Assembly: GCA_963736595.1 (NCBI GenBank)
Contig: CAVTPG010000005.1
Coordinates: 69,235 to 133,234 of the forward strand
DNA: 64,000 nt
Source of the DNA: Parapontixanthobacter sp963736595
Lineage (GTDB): Bacteria > Pseudomonadota > Alphaproteobacteria > Sphingomonadales > Sphingomonadaceae
Direction of reading: 5' to 3'
The notes under the pieces are model-generated. The model was not told where the DNA came from. It saw nothing but the letters and a program-made list of their open reading frames with translations, and did not search any database. The position numbers and the translations under genes are program-made. Each line of letters begins with the position of its first letter. The stretch's first letter is position 1. Shown one piece after another: positions 45,747 to 54,292 of this stretch.

Positions 45747-47288
45747 ATGGCCGATACCGACCTTCTCTTTCGATCTTCTGATTCGTCTTCTGCTGCAGCG
45801 GGCGAAAATGCAGGCAATTCCGGCGTTCAGCCGCGCGTGTTGCCCTCGAACATAGAGGCAGAGGCCGCGTTCCTCGGCGCGGTTCTGATCGACAATCGCG
45901 TGGTCGAAGAATTGCAGATTGGCATCCGGCCTGCGCATTTCTTCGAACCGCTGCATCAACGGATTTTCGAGCGCATCCTGAAAGTGCTGGACCGCAATGC
46001 GGTGGCATCGCCGGTTACGCTGAAGCCGTATTTCGAAGCCGACGAAGCGCTAAAGCAATTGGGCGGGATCACTTATCTGGCGCAGTTGACCGCCGATGGT
46101 CAGGGCTTGCTGGCCCCGCGTGAGCTGGCGAGCCAGATTTACGATCTTGCACTGCTGCGGGAGCTAGTGTCGGTCGGACGCAATCTGGTCGAAGGCGCGC
46201 TCGATACTTCGGACGAAGTTGCGCCGATGGAAAAGATCGAACAGGCCGAAGCCGATCTGTTCAAAGTTGCCGAGGGCGCCGCGACCGGCAAGGAAGCCGA
46301 AAGTTTCGGACAAGCCACGCACAAGGCGCTGGGGCTGATCGAACGCGCGATCAATTCAGGCGGCAATGTTTCGGGCAAGACGACTGGCCTGACCAGCCTG
46401 AATGAACGGATCGGCGGGCTACACGATAGCGACCTTATCATTCTGGCCGGGCGTCCGGGCATGGGCAAAACCGCACTGGCCACGAATATCGCATTTAACT
46501 GCGCCGACAGGTTTCTGCGCGACAATGCCGACGGCATCGAAAACACGGTTGGCGCGGGCGTGGCATTCTTCAGCCTGGAAATGAGCGCCGATCAGCTTGC
46601 GACACGTATTCTGGCGGAGCAGGCGAAGATTTCCTCCGAAATGCTGCGCATGGGAAAAATCAGCCGCGAAGATTTTCAGCAGCTTTCTTTTGCCAGTCAG
46701 CGTCTGGCCGAATTGCCATTGTATATCGACGATACGCCGGCCTTGACGATTGCGGCCCTGCGAACGCGCGCGCGGCGTCTGAAAAGGCGGCATGATATCG
46801 GCGCGATCGTGGTCGATTATTTGCAGCTTTTGCAAGGATCGGGCCGCGCAAACGACAACCGCGTCAACGAAATTTCCGAGATTAGTCGGGGTCTGAAAAC
46901 GCTGGCCAAAGAGCTCGAAGTCCCGGTCATCGCCTTGTCGCAGCTTTCCCGCGCAGTCGAACAGCGCGAGGATAAACGTCCGATGCTCTCGGATTTGCGC
47001 GAATCCGGTTCGATCGAGCAGGATGCTGACATGGTCTGGTTCGTCTATCGCGAAGACTATTATGTCGCCTCACGCGAACCCAAAGTGCCGCAGGCCGACG
47101 ATGACAACAAAACGCACGAAGCACACGCGGCCTGGATGGCGGAAATGGAGCGGGTTCACGGGCTGGCCGAGCTAATAATCGCAAAACAACGCCACGGCGC
47201 GACCGGCAAGATACGCTTGCGATTCGAGCCGAAGATTACGCGCTTTTCCGATCTGGCAGATGAAGACCGGCGCGGCGGCTACGATTGA
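45747..47288 (+). CDS. dnaB: Replicative DNA helicase DnaB
   Basis: 513-aa hexameric 5'-3' helicase of the replication fork. The N-terminal domain begins after a short variable tail at PSNIEAEAAFLGAVLIDN; the RecA-like domain has Walker A AGRPGMGKTALA and Walker B IVVDYLQLLQGSGR, followed by ELEVPVIALSQLSRAVEQR. No intein is present. An imperfect DnaA-box-like CTATCCACA lies about 70 bp upstream. Confidence 0.97.
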   Translation: MADTDLLFRSSDSSSAAAGENAGNSGVQPRVLPSNIEAEAAFLGAVLIDNRVVEELQIGIRPAHFFEPLHQRIFERILKVLDRNAVASPVTLKPYFEADEALKQLGGITYLAQLTADGQGLLAPRELASQIYDLALLRELVSVGRNLVEGALDTSDEVAPMEKIEQAEADLFKVAEGAATGKEAESFGQATHKALGLIERAINSGGNVSGKTTGLTSLNERIGGLHDSDLIILAGRPGMGKTALATNIAFNCADRFLRDNADGIENTVGAGVAFFSLEMSADQLATRILAEQAKISSEMLRMGKISREDFQQLSFASQRLAELPLYIDDTPALTIAALRTRARRLKRRHDIGAIVVDYLQLLQGSGRANDNRVNEISEISRGLKTLAKELEVPVIALSQLSRAVEQREDKRPMLSDLRESGSIEQDADMVWFVYREDYYVASREPKVPQADDDNKTHEAHAAWMAEMERVHGLAELIIAKQRHGATGKIRLRFEPKITRFSDLADEDRRGGYD

Positions 47289-47294
47289 CCGGCG

Positions 47295-48498
47295 CTAAAA
47301 ATTAAGCCGCCTGCTGACCGTATAATCCACGATCGACACCATCAGCCAGCCCAAATTCCACCGCAGCCGGTTCCACAAGGTCGCCCGCTTTTTATGCGCC
47401 TCGCGCGTGATCGGCTCGGACGCGGCGATATGCTCATCGATGTAAGCGCGCATACGACGGGCAAGGTCCGCATCTTCGATCCTGAGCATCAATTCCAGAT
47501 TCAGATACAGGCTACGCATATCGAAATTGGCGCTGCCGAAATAGACAATATCATCGACGATCAGCAGCTTGGTATGCAGCTTGCACGGGCTGAATTCCCA
47601 AATCTCCGCCCCTTTGCCGAGCAGATATTCATAAAGCGAACGCGTCGCTCCGATCGTGGTCGCGTTGTCCGACTTTCCGGCCATCACCAACCGGGCCTCG
47701 CCCGTGCTTGCGATCTTTCCGATCTGCTTCAACATTGTATTGGGCGGACTGAAATACGCCATCAGCATATCGAGCCGCTGGCCATGTTTCAGATCATCGC
47801 TGACCTTGGAGGCCCAGCTACTCAGCCCGTTGGTAGGTCCGCCGACCAGCCAGCACCATTGCCCGCCATCCCAGCGCCACTGGCGCACTGTGCGGCGAAT
47901 TTCGCGAAATCGTGCGCGGGGTTGCCGGGTCCAGTCGTCCAGCTTGGCAAACCAGTCGATCAGCCCTTCAACGGCGTCTCCGGCCAGCAAAATCGCCAGA
48001 TCATTCCAGCCGTTTTCTGCAGGCGGCGCGAAATAATCATCCTGAATGTTGAACCCGCCAAACATGGCTTTTTCATCGTCCGCAATGACGAGCTTTTGAT
48101 GATTGCGAATGAGGTAACGATGCGTGCGGCGTTCGCTGAAATAGCGACACGTGGCTCCGGCATCGCGCAATGGCTGTAAGAAACGCATCGCTGGTTTCGG
48201 ATCCGAACCGGTCGAGAATGACGGTGACCGCTACTCCGCGCGAAGCAGCATCGGCCAAGGCATCGCGCACCGCCGTGCTAACCTCGTCCTCGGTAAAGAT
48301 GTAAAAGCACAGCTTCAATGACTGGCGCGCGTCGCCGATCAGTTTCAGCAGAGCATCGCGCCGGTCCCTTCCCGCAGGAATGAAAGTCAGGTCAAGCCCC
48401 TGCGCGGTGACGGAAAAGGGCGGTCCATCGCTGAACTGCGCAGTTGCGCACGCGTCATTATTGCCTGTCTCACCTGCCATGTCGCGCTTGCTAGGCAA
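47295..48498 (-). pseudogene. Phospholipase D-like / cardiolipin synthase-like protein, frameshifted
   Basis: Two HKD motifs, HQKLVIADD and HTKLLIVDD, both in the larger downstream fragment (47295-48188), mark a PLD-superfamily phosphatidyltransferase such as cardiolipin synthase. The N-terminal fragment (48073-48498) carries SLKLCFYIFTEDEVST and VTVILDRFGSETSDAF. Removing one base near 48178-48181 (plus strand AAGAAA) fuses them through DAFLQPLRDAGATC, giving about 400 aa. There is no N-terminal membrane pair as in ClsA, resembling ClsB/C instead. As read, neither piece would be a complete enzyme, although the larger piece keeps both motifs. Confidence 0.8.
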
Positions 48499-48520
48499 GC
48501 CTTGTCAGCATTGCAAATCC

Positions 48521-48549
48521 TTGACTCACGCCCGCGTCCGGCTTAATTA
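48521..48549 (+). promoter_or_regulatory. Probable rpoZ promoter
   Basis: TTGACT and TAATTA are separated by 17 bp, with the predicted start about 35 bases before the rpoZ ATG. Good spacing and a near-consensus -35. Confidence 0.55.
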
Positions 48550-48590
48550 GCGCGCTTTCCTGTCAATATCAGATTATCCCGGAGTGCTTT

Positions 48591-48935
48591 ATGGCGCGCG
48601 TTACCGTTGAAGATTGCGTAGACAAGATCCCGAACCGTTTCGACCTTGTCCTGTTGGCTGCCGAGCGGGCGCGTGAAATTTCCGGCGGTGCGGAAATGAC
48701 GATCGAGCGCGATCGTGATAAAAACCCGGTCGTCGCCCTGCGCGAAATCGCCGAGCAGACTGTGAAGCCGAAAGAGCTTCAGGAAAGCCTGATCACCAGC
48801 TTGCAGAAGATCCTGCCTGATGACGAGGAAGAAGCCGATGATATCGGTTCTTTGAGCCAGTCGGCCGAAGCGCTGCGGATTACGGCATCCGCCCCCACAC
48901 GCTCCACATCGATCGGCGCGGATTACGACGGCTAA
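48591..48935 (+). CDS. rpoZ: DNA-directed RNA polymerase subunit omega
   Basis: 114-aa omega subunit that assists assembly of the beta' subunit. Begins MARVTVEDCVDKIPNRFDLV with the conserved RARE-like AAERAREISGG, followed by an acidic tail typical of alphaproteobacterial members. A strong terminator follows, so it is monocistronic. The usual neighbour spoT/relA is not present here. Confidence 0.97.
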   Translation: MARVTVEDCVDKIPNRFDLVLLAAERAREISGGAEMTIERDRDKNPVVALREIAEQTVKPKELQESLITSLQKILPDDEEEADDIGSLSQSAEALRITASAPTRSTSIGADYDG

Positions 48936-48975
48936 GCACTTGTCTTAACGACAGACCGAGAATTTGTTTCAGAAT

Positions 48976-49008
48976 GGGCCGCCCCTTGTGGGTGGCCCTT
49001 TCTTTTTC
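48976..49008 (+). terminator. Intrinsic terminator after rpoZ
   Basis: GGGCCGCCC and GGGTGGCCC (one G-T pair) form a 9-bp stem around CTTGT, followed by TTTCTTTTT. Confidence 0.92.
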
Positions 49009-49114
49009 GGGCCAATGCGCGTTAGTTTTTACAGCGCGTTAGTTTGCTCTTTATCGCAATTGCATCGTGTGACGCTATCGCAGGCTTGGAAGAGATAAAA
49101 AGGACACCGGAAAC

Positions 49115-49846
49115 ATGGCCGTTGTGGCTGTCTATAGCGTGAAAGGCGGCGTCGGGAAAACCTCGCTCGCGGCCAATCTCGCATGGTGTTCAGCAACCAT
49201 CTCTTGCCGCCAGACTTTGTTGTGGGATCTGGATGCTGCGAGCGGCGCAGCCTATCTGCTTGGCCTCGATCCGAAGCGCAAGGAACAGGCTGATAGCATT
49301 TTTACCCGCAGCCGCGACCCGGAAAAAATCATCCGCAAGACTCAATATGCAAATCTGCACGTCCTCCCCGCCGATGAAAGCATTCGCTCATTGGACGCTC
49401 AGCTTGCCAAAATCGGTAAACGCAAAAGGCTGAGCAAGCTGACGCAGTCGCTGGCAAAAAACTATGATCGCATCCTGCTTGATTGTCCGCCTGTTCTGAA
49501 CGAGATCAGTGCGCAGGTCATGCGCGCTTCGGACATTATCATCGTGCCGCTGCCACCCTCGCCCTTGTCATCGCGAGCCTTTGACATGGTGGTGAAAGAA
49601 GTGCGCAGCGTGGGGAAAAATCATCCGCCCATCCTGCCAGTTCTGTCGATGCTCGATATGCGGCGCAATCTTCACCGTGAGGCGCAAGCGGCCAATCCGG
49701 GATGGCCGGTCATTCCGATGGCCAGCGTGATGGAGCAAAGCGCCGTCCGACGTCAGCCGGTTGGTGCTTTTGCGCCGCGCACGCCCACCGCCCGCGCTTT
49801 GGCGCAGCTATGGACGGCGGTCGAGCGCAAGCTGGCAAAACGATAG
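49115..49846 (+). CDS. ParA/MinD family ATPase (orphan)
   Basis: 243-aa deviant-Walker ATPase. Walker A is YSVKGGVGKTSLA (8-20) with the signature Lys, and the Walker B-like stretch is RILLDCPPVLNEIS. No parB gene follows, and the protein lacks the N-terminal HTH of plasmid ParA. Such lone ParA-like proteins position cargo such as chemotaxis arrays, polyhydroxyalkanoate granules or the cell pole; the cargo cannot be told here. It follows the rpoZ terminator. Confidence 0.85.
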   Translation: MAVVAVYSVKGGVGKTSLAANLAWCSATISCRQTLLWDLDAASGAAYLLGLDPKRKEQADSIFTRSRDPEKIIRKTQYANLHVLPADESIRSLDAQLAKIGKRKRLSKLTQSLAKNYDRILLDCPPVLNEISAQVMRASDIIIVPLPPSPLSSRAFDMVVKEVRSVGKNHPPILPVLSMLDMRRNLHREAQAANPGWPVIPMASVMEQSAVRRQPVGAFAPRTPTARALAQLWTAVERKLAKR

Positions 49847-49861
49847 ACTGGATAGTGTGGC

Positions 49862-50098
49862 TTAGTCGGTGCCGCGCCCGGTCTTCTCCTGCAATTCGTC
49901 GATTTTCATCGATGCTTCGGCCTTGGTCAAATTTGGATCATAAGCGTCGGGCTGACTGGCTTCTTCGCTCAATGTTTTGAGATAGCTCGCCTGTGCGCCG
50001 GTCATTTTTTCATCGCCAGTCGTCCAGTTTTCCGGGTCTTTCTCGGCATTGGAAACAGGCTCGGATTTCGGGTGTGCGTTGGGTGTAGTGGATGACAT
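49862..50098 (-). CDS. DUF3072 domain-containing protein
   Basis: 78-aa acidic, soluble protein. The DUF3072 core is DPENWTTGDEKMTGAQASYL with KTLSEEA, ending DELQEKTGRG. A clear AAAAGGAG ribosome-binding site precedes the ATG. Function unknown. It is convergent with parA and divergent from the DUF3667 gene. Confidence 0.85.
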   Translation of the reverse strand: MSSTTPNAHPKSEPVSNAEKDPENWTTGDEKMTGAQASYLKTLSEEASQPDAYDPNLTKAEASMKIDELQEKTGRGTD

Positions 50099-50213
50099 AA
50101 TAAAGCTCCTTTTGCCTTATCCAACAACTATGTTCTGCGAATGTTCCAGAAATTCACCCCTCTCGACCAAGCGGGTCACTATGCGGTATGTCGCCACCGG
50201 AGGGGTTATTCAA

Positions 50214-51419
50214 ATGAGCGATATCGGCGAAGCCATCGGAACGGTCAGCGAAGGCACGTTGATCGCGCGAGCGATCGAGAAAGAAGGTGCGCGGGATGGC
50301 GTGGCTGCGCTTACCGACAAAGGCCACTTCCACGAGCAAGCCTGCCTTAATTGCGACACGGCGTTGATCGGCGCGCATTGCCACGCTTGCGGGCAGAAGC
50401 GACATTTGCATCGCACCATCGGCGCGTTTTTCCATGATCTGCTGCATGGCGCGCTGCATTTCGAAGGCAAAATCTGGAAAACATTGCCGATGCTGGCCAT
50501 TAAACCCGGCCAGCTGACCGCACGCTATATTGCCGGAGAACGGGCTCGTTATGTATCGCCGATGGCGCTGTTTCTGTTTTCGGTTTTTGCCATGTTTGCC
50601 GTGTTTCAAATGCTTGGAATTTCGCCACCGACAGATTTGGAGTCGTCCATCAGCGTCTCTGAAGAAGACCGATCGAAATTCGCCACTACGATTTTGGAAG
50701 ATACAGCTAACGAGCAGAAACTGCTGGTAGAAGAACTGGCGCAACTTGAACCGGGCACAGAGGAACACATCCGGGTTTCGACCAGCCTGAATAGCCTTGG
50801 TCGCGCGCGCGCCATTATCGGTGGTTTGGCCGACGAGGTCGCGGAAGGCTCGGAGCAGACGGGCACATCGACTTCCGACCAAGCAACGGTTGACGAAACA
50901 AAAGCGGCCACGAGTAACCCAGAAATCGTTCAGATCGAAGATGATGCCGCTCCCGCAAGCATCGATGGCATCAAACAGATTAGCGGAATTGGCTGGATCG
51001 ATAAGGGCCTGGACAAGTGGAAAAATAACCCGAGCCTGATGGTCTATAAAATGCAAGCCAATAGCTACAAATTTTCTTGGCTGCTGATCCCGCTATCATT
51101 GCCATTCGTCTGGTTGCTTTTTGCATGGAAGCGCCAGTTCAAAGCCTATGATCACGCAATTTTCGTTACCTATTCACTGGCATTCATGTCGCTGCTGTTC
51201 ATCGTGCTTTCAACGGTCGGAGTGGCTGGCACTCATGTGGCCGTGCCGATCGTTGCCGCGCTTATCATTGCGCCGGTCCACCTCTACAAACAGTTGCGCG
51301 GCGCTTATGGATTGTCGCGCTTCTCCACGATCTGGCGACTGTTCGTCCTGCTCGCGTTTGCGATACCGATCGTGCTGGCGCTGTTCGTGCAAATTTTGCT
51401 GACGCTGGGCGCATTTTAG
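50214..51419 (+). CDS. DUF3667 family membrane protein with zinc-ribbon
   Basis: 401-aa protein. An N-terminal four-Cys zinc-ribbon (CLNCDTALIGAHCHACGQ, about residues 44-61) is followed by RTIGAFFHDLLHG and a DUF3667 membrane region: one or two spans near 120-145, a long acidic loop (about 150-270), then four C-terminal spans. The ATG at 50214 has GGAGGGG 9 bases upstream; the frame is open further upstream but without homology. Function unknown; I infer an envelope-related role from topology only. Confidence 0.85.
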   Translation: MSDIGEAIGTVSEGTLIARAIEKEGARDGVAALTDKGHFHEQACLNCDTALIGAHCHACGQKRHLHRTIGAFFHDLLHGALHFEGKIWKTLPMLAIKPGQLTARYIAGERARYVSPMALFLFSVFAMFAVFQMLGISPPTDLESSISVSEEDRSKFATTILEDTANEQKLLVEELAQLEPGTEEHIRVSTSLNSLGRARAIIGGLADEVAEGSEQTGTSTSDQATVDETKAATSNPEIVQIEDDAAPASIDGIKQISGIGWIDKGLDKWKNNPSLMVYKMQANSYKFSWLLIPLSLPFVWLLFAWKRQFKAYDHAIFVTYSLAFMSLLFIVLSTVGVAGTHVAVPIVAALIIAPVHLYKQLRGAYGLSRFSTIWRLFVLLAFAIPIVLALFVQILLTLGAF

Positions 51420-51529
51420 GCCGATCAGTTCCTTGCCGCGCTTTCGGACCATATATGGCGGACACAAAAAGAGCGCATCCTTACATAAGAACACGCCCTA
51501 ATTGTCGTTCATTTCAGCTTATTAGACAA

Positions 51530-53488
51530 TCAGGCCGGAGCCGCATCACCTGCGCCGCCGAATTTTTTGCCCGCTTTCGGCACGGTCGAACCCTGCGCTG
51601 GCTTCACGGTAATCGGGCCGCGTGGCTCATCAGGTCGATCGATTTTACCATGCTCGATCAGATCCGCGATTTCCTGTCCGGTCAGCGTTTCGTATTCCAG
51701 CAAGGCTTGCGCCAATAGCTGCAATTGGTCCTCGTACTTGTTCAGCAGCTCGGTCGCGCGCTTATGCGCCCCTTCGACCAGATCGCGGATTTCGGCGTCG
51801 ATCAGCTTGTTCGTTTCCGAACCGCCCATCGTGCGTTGCGTCTGGCCCATGCCGAGATAGCCTTCCTGGCTTGCCTCATATTGCAGCGGGCCAAGCTTAT
51901 CCGACATACCCCATTTGGTGACCATGTTTCGCGCCAGATCGGTCGCATACTGAATGTCAGAAGAGGCACCGGATGACACTTTATCGTATCCGAATACAAT
52001 CTCCTCTGCCACGCGCCCGCCCATCGAAACGGACAGGTTCGCGTGCATTTTGTCGCGGTGGTAGGAGTAATTGTCCCGCTCCGGCAGACGCATCACCATG
52101 CCCAGCGCACGGCCACGCGGAATGATTGTTGCCTTGTGGATCGGATCGGACGCTTTTTCATGAACCGCGACAATGGCATGGCCAGCCTCATGATAGGCGG
52201 TCATTTTCTTCTCTTCGTCGGTCATGACCATAGAGCGACGTTCTGCGCCCATCATGACCTTGTCCTTGGCGTCTTCAAATTCCTGCATCGCGACCAGACG
52301 CTTGTTGCGGCGCGCAGCCAACAACGCGGCTTCATTGACAAGGTTCGCCAGATCGGCACCGGAGAACCCGGGCGTTCCCCGCGCAATCGTGCGAGGATTA
52401 ACGTCAGGCGCCAGCGGCACTTTCTTCATGTGCACGGCAAGGATTTTCTCGCGTCCTTCGATGTCTGGAACCGGCACCACGACCTGACGGTCGAAGCGGC
52501 CCGGACGCAATAGCGCAGGGTCAAGCACATCGGGTCGGTTCGTCGCGGCGATGATGATAATGCCCTCATTTGCCTCGAAGCCATCCATCTCGACCAAAAG
52601 CTGGTTCAGCGTCTGCTCGCGCTCGTCATTCGAATTGCCGAGACCATGGCCACGGCTTCGGCCTACGGCATCGATTTCGTCGATGAAGAGAATGCATGGC
52701 GCGTTCTTTTTAGCCTGTTCGAACATATCGCGGACGCGGCTGGCGCCGACGCCCACGAACATCTCGACGAAGTCCGAGCCGGAAATCGTGAAAAACGGCA
52801 CCCCGGCTTCGCCTGCAATGGCCCGAGCAAGCAGTGTTTTACCTGTACCCGGCGAACCGACCAGCAGCGCGCCTTTCGGGATCGAGCCACCAAGCTTGGA
52901 AAAGCGTTGCGGATCTTTCAAAAATTCGACGATTTCTTCCAGCTCTTCGCGCGCTTCGTCGATACCGGCCACATCGGCAAAGGTTACTTTGCCTTGCTTT
53001 TCCGTCAGCATCTTGGCTTTGGATTTGCCGAAGCCCATAGCACCGCCTGCTCCGCCGCCTTTTTGCATCTGGCGCAGCGCAAAAAACGCGATCCCAAGGA
53101 TCAGAATAAACGGCAGCGATTGCAGCAGAATATACAGCAGCACATTAGGTTCGTCAGGCGCTTGCCCAGAATAGCTCACGCCATTCTCATCAAGCAATTT
53201 CGTCAGATCGGTGTCGGTCGCCACCGGCACAGTCGAAAACAGCTCTTCATTCTTCAGCTTGCCGTAAATGCGATCAGGCGCAATCTGTACGCTTTCGACC
53301 GAGCCTTCGGCCACTTTCTCGCGGAAGTCGGAATAGCCCAATTGCTCGCCCGCAGGCTGCGAATCGTTGCCAAACAACGTCACGACGATCAGCAGGCCGA
53401 GAAATATCCCACCCCAGATCATCAGGCTTTTTATCCAGGGATTTGGGCCTTCGCTGCCCGGCTCGTTAGGATCGCGTTCGTCGCTCAT
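51530..53488 (-). CDS. ftsH: ATP-dependent zinc metalloprotease FtsH
   Basis: 652-aa inner-membrane AAA+ protease that degrades sigma-32, LpxC-type and misfolded membrane proteins. Two N-terminal spans (about 20-40 and 118-138) flank a periplasmic domain; Walker A is GSPGTGKT (211-218), followed by FIDEIDAVGRSRG and the SRH region. The protease motif HEAGH lies near residue 435. The start has AAGGAA upstream. A dyad (CTGATTGTC/GACAATTAG) overlaps the stop codon but lacks a T-run. tilS, its frequent neighbour, is absent. Confidence 0.97.
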   Translation of the reverse strand: MSDERDPNEPGSEGPNPWIKSLMIWGGIFLGLLIVVTLFGNDSQPAGEQLGYSDFREKVAEGSVESVQIAPDRIYGKLKNEELFSTVPVATDTDLTKLLDENGVSYSGQAPDEPNVLLYILLQSLPFILILGIAFFALRQMQKGGGAGGAMGFGKSKAKMLTEKQGKVTFADVAGIDEAREELEEIVEFLKDPQRFSKLGGSIPKGALLVGSPGTGKTLLARAIAGEAGVPFFTISGSDFVEMFVGVGASRVRDMFEQAKKNAPCILFIDEIDAVGRSRGHGLGNSNDEREQTLNQLLVEMDGFEANEGIIIIAATNRPDVLDPALLRPGRFDRQVVVPVPDIEGREKILAVHMKKVPLAPDVNPRTIARGTPGFSGADLANLVNEAALLAARRNKRLVAMQEFEDAKDKVMMGAERRSMVMTDEEKKMTAYHEAGHAIVAVHEKASDPIHKATIIPRGRALGMVMRLPERDNYSYHRDKMHANLSVSMGGRVAEEIVFGYDKVSSGASSDIQYATDLARNMVTKWGMSDKLGPLQYEASQEGYLGMGQTQRTMGGSETNKLIDAEIRDLVEGAHKRATELLNKYEDQLQLLAQALLEYETLTGQEIADLIEHGKIDRPDEPRGPITVKPAQGSTVPKAGKKFGGAGDAAPA

Positions 53489-53567
53489 CGTTCTATGATT
53501 CCTTTTCCGTCACCATATGTAAGCCAGCGATGGTGAATGACAAGTTTCCGAACGTGTGGCTTTTTCA

Positions 53568-54203
53568 TCAATTTTTACGGTTACCGTATGCGGCGAGGAA
53601 CACAGCGACGGCTCCTTCGATGCGCGCACGGTCGAGTTCAGGGGCAGTTTTGACGCCGAAACGCCGCTCAAGATCGCCAAATCCCTTGCACATCGAAACG
53701 AATTGTTCGGCGGCCAAAGCAGGCTCGGAAATGGTTAACTCGCCGCTTTCGACGAAGGATTCCAGCAATGCCGTTAGTCCCGCCATCATCCGCCGCGGTC
53801 CCGATTCCAGGAATGCGCGCCCGATTTCCGGGTCACGCTCGGTTTCGGCAGCGATGCGCCGCTCGAACTGGATCATTTTCGGGCGGGAGAGAAAGGCGAC
53901 CATCGCTTCGCCCAGCGCCATCAGGCGATCACGCAAACTTCCTTGCTCCAAGGGTTCTAGCGACAGATAACCGCGCATCTGCTCGCATTCATGTTCCACC
54001 GCCGCCGACAACAGCGCACTTTTGCCGCCGAAGTGGCTGTAAATCGTGACTTTGGAGACATTGGCAGCGGCAGCAATCTGTTCGATCGATGCACCGGCAT
54101 AGCCATGCTCGAAAAAAGCCCGGCTGGCCGCATCGATAATCAGATCGCGCTTGCCGGTGGTCGTATTTCCCGCCGTATCATCCAATAATTGGTCGCTTGA
54201 CAA
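53568..54203 (-). CDS. TetR family transcriptional regulator
   Basis: 211-aa repressor with an N-terminal HTH (ASIEQIAAAANVSKVTIYSHF, cited by its parts IEQIAAAANVSKVTIYSHF, about residues 39-57) and a C-terminal ligand domain resembling TetR_C groups seen with efflux operons. It is read from a TTG at 54203, only 2 bases from the first of two identical palindromes; a TTG at 54185 is an alternative. It is divergent from a four-gene exporter operon and very likely represses it and itself. Confidence 0.88.
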   Translation of the reverse strand: MSSDQLLDDTAGNTTTGKRDLIIDAASRAFFEHGYAGASIEQIAAAANVSKVTIYSHFGGKSALLSAAVEHECEQMRGYLSLEPLEQGSLRDRLMALGEAMVAFLSRPKMIQFERRIAAETERDPEIGRAFLESGPRRMMAGLTALLESFVESGELTISEPALAAEQFVSMCKGFGDLERRFGVKTAPELDRARIEGAVAVFLAAYGNRKN

Positions 54204-54205
54204 AG

Positions 54206-54239
54206 TGAACGCCTCCGTTCAGTTGAACGCTATCGTTCA
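54206..54239. promoter_or_regulatory. Twin operator palindromes of the TetR-controlled exporter
   Basis: TGAACG-4-CGTTCA occurs twice, at 54206-54221 (spacer CCTC) and 54224-54239 (spacer CTAT), 18 bp apart. Identical arms with different spacers are expected of a TetR operator bound by two dimers on one face. They lie exactly in the 89-bp gap between the regulator and the exporter. Confidence 0.82.
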
Positions 54240-54292
54240 GTAATGGGACTTGGGTCGATGATTCGCAACCCCGTATCAAAAGTGAAGTTCCT

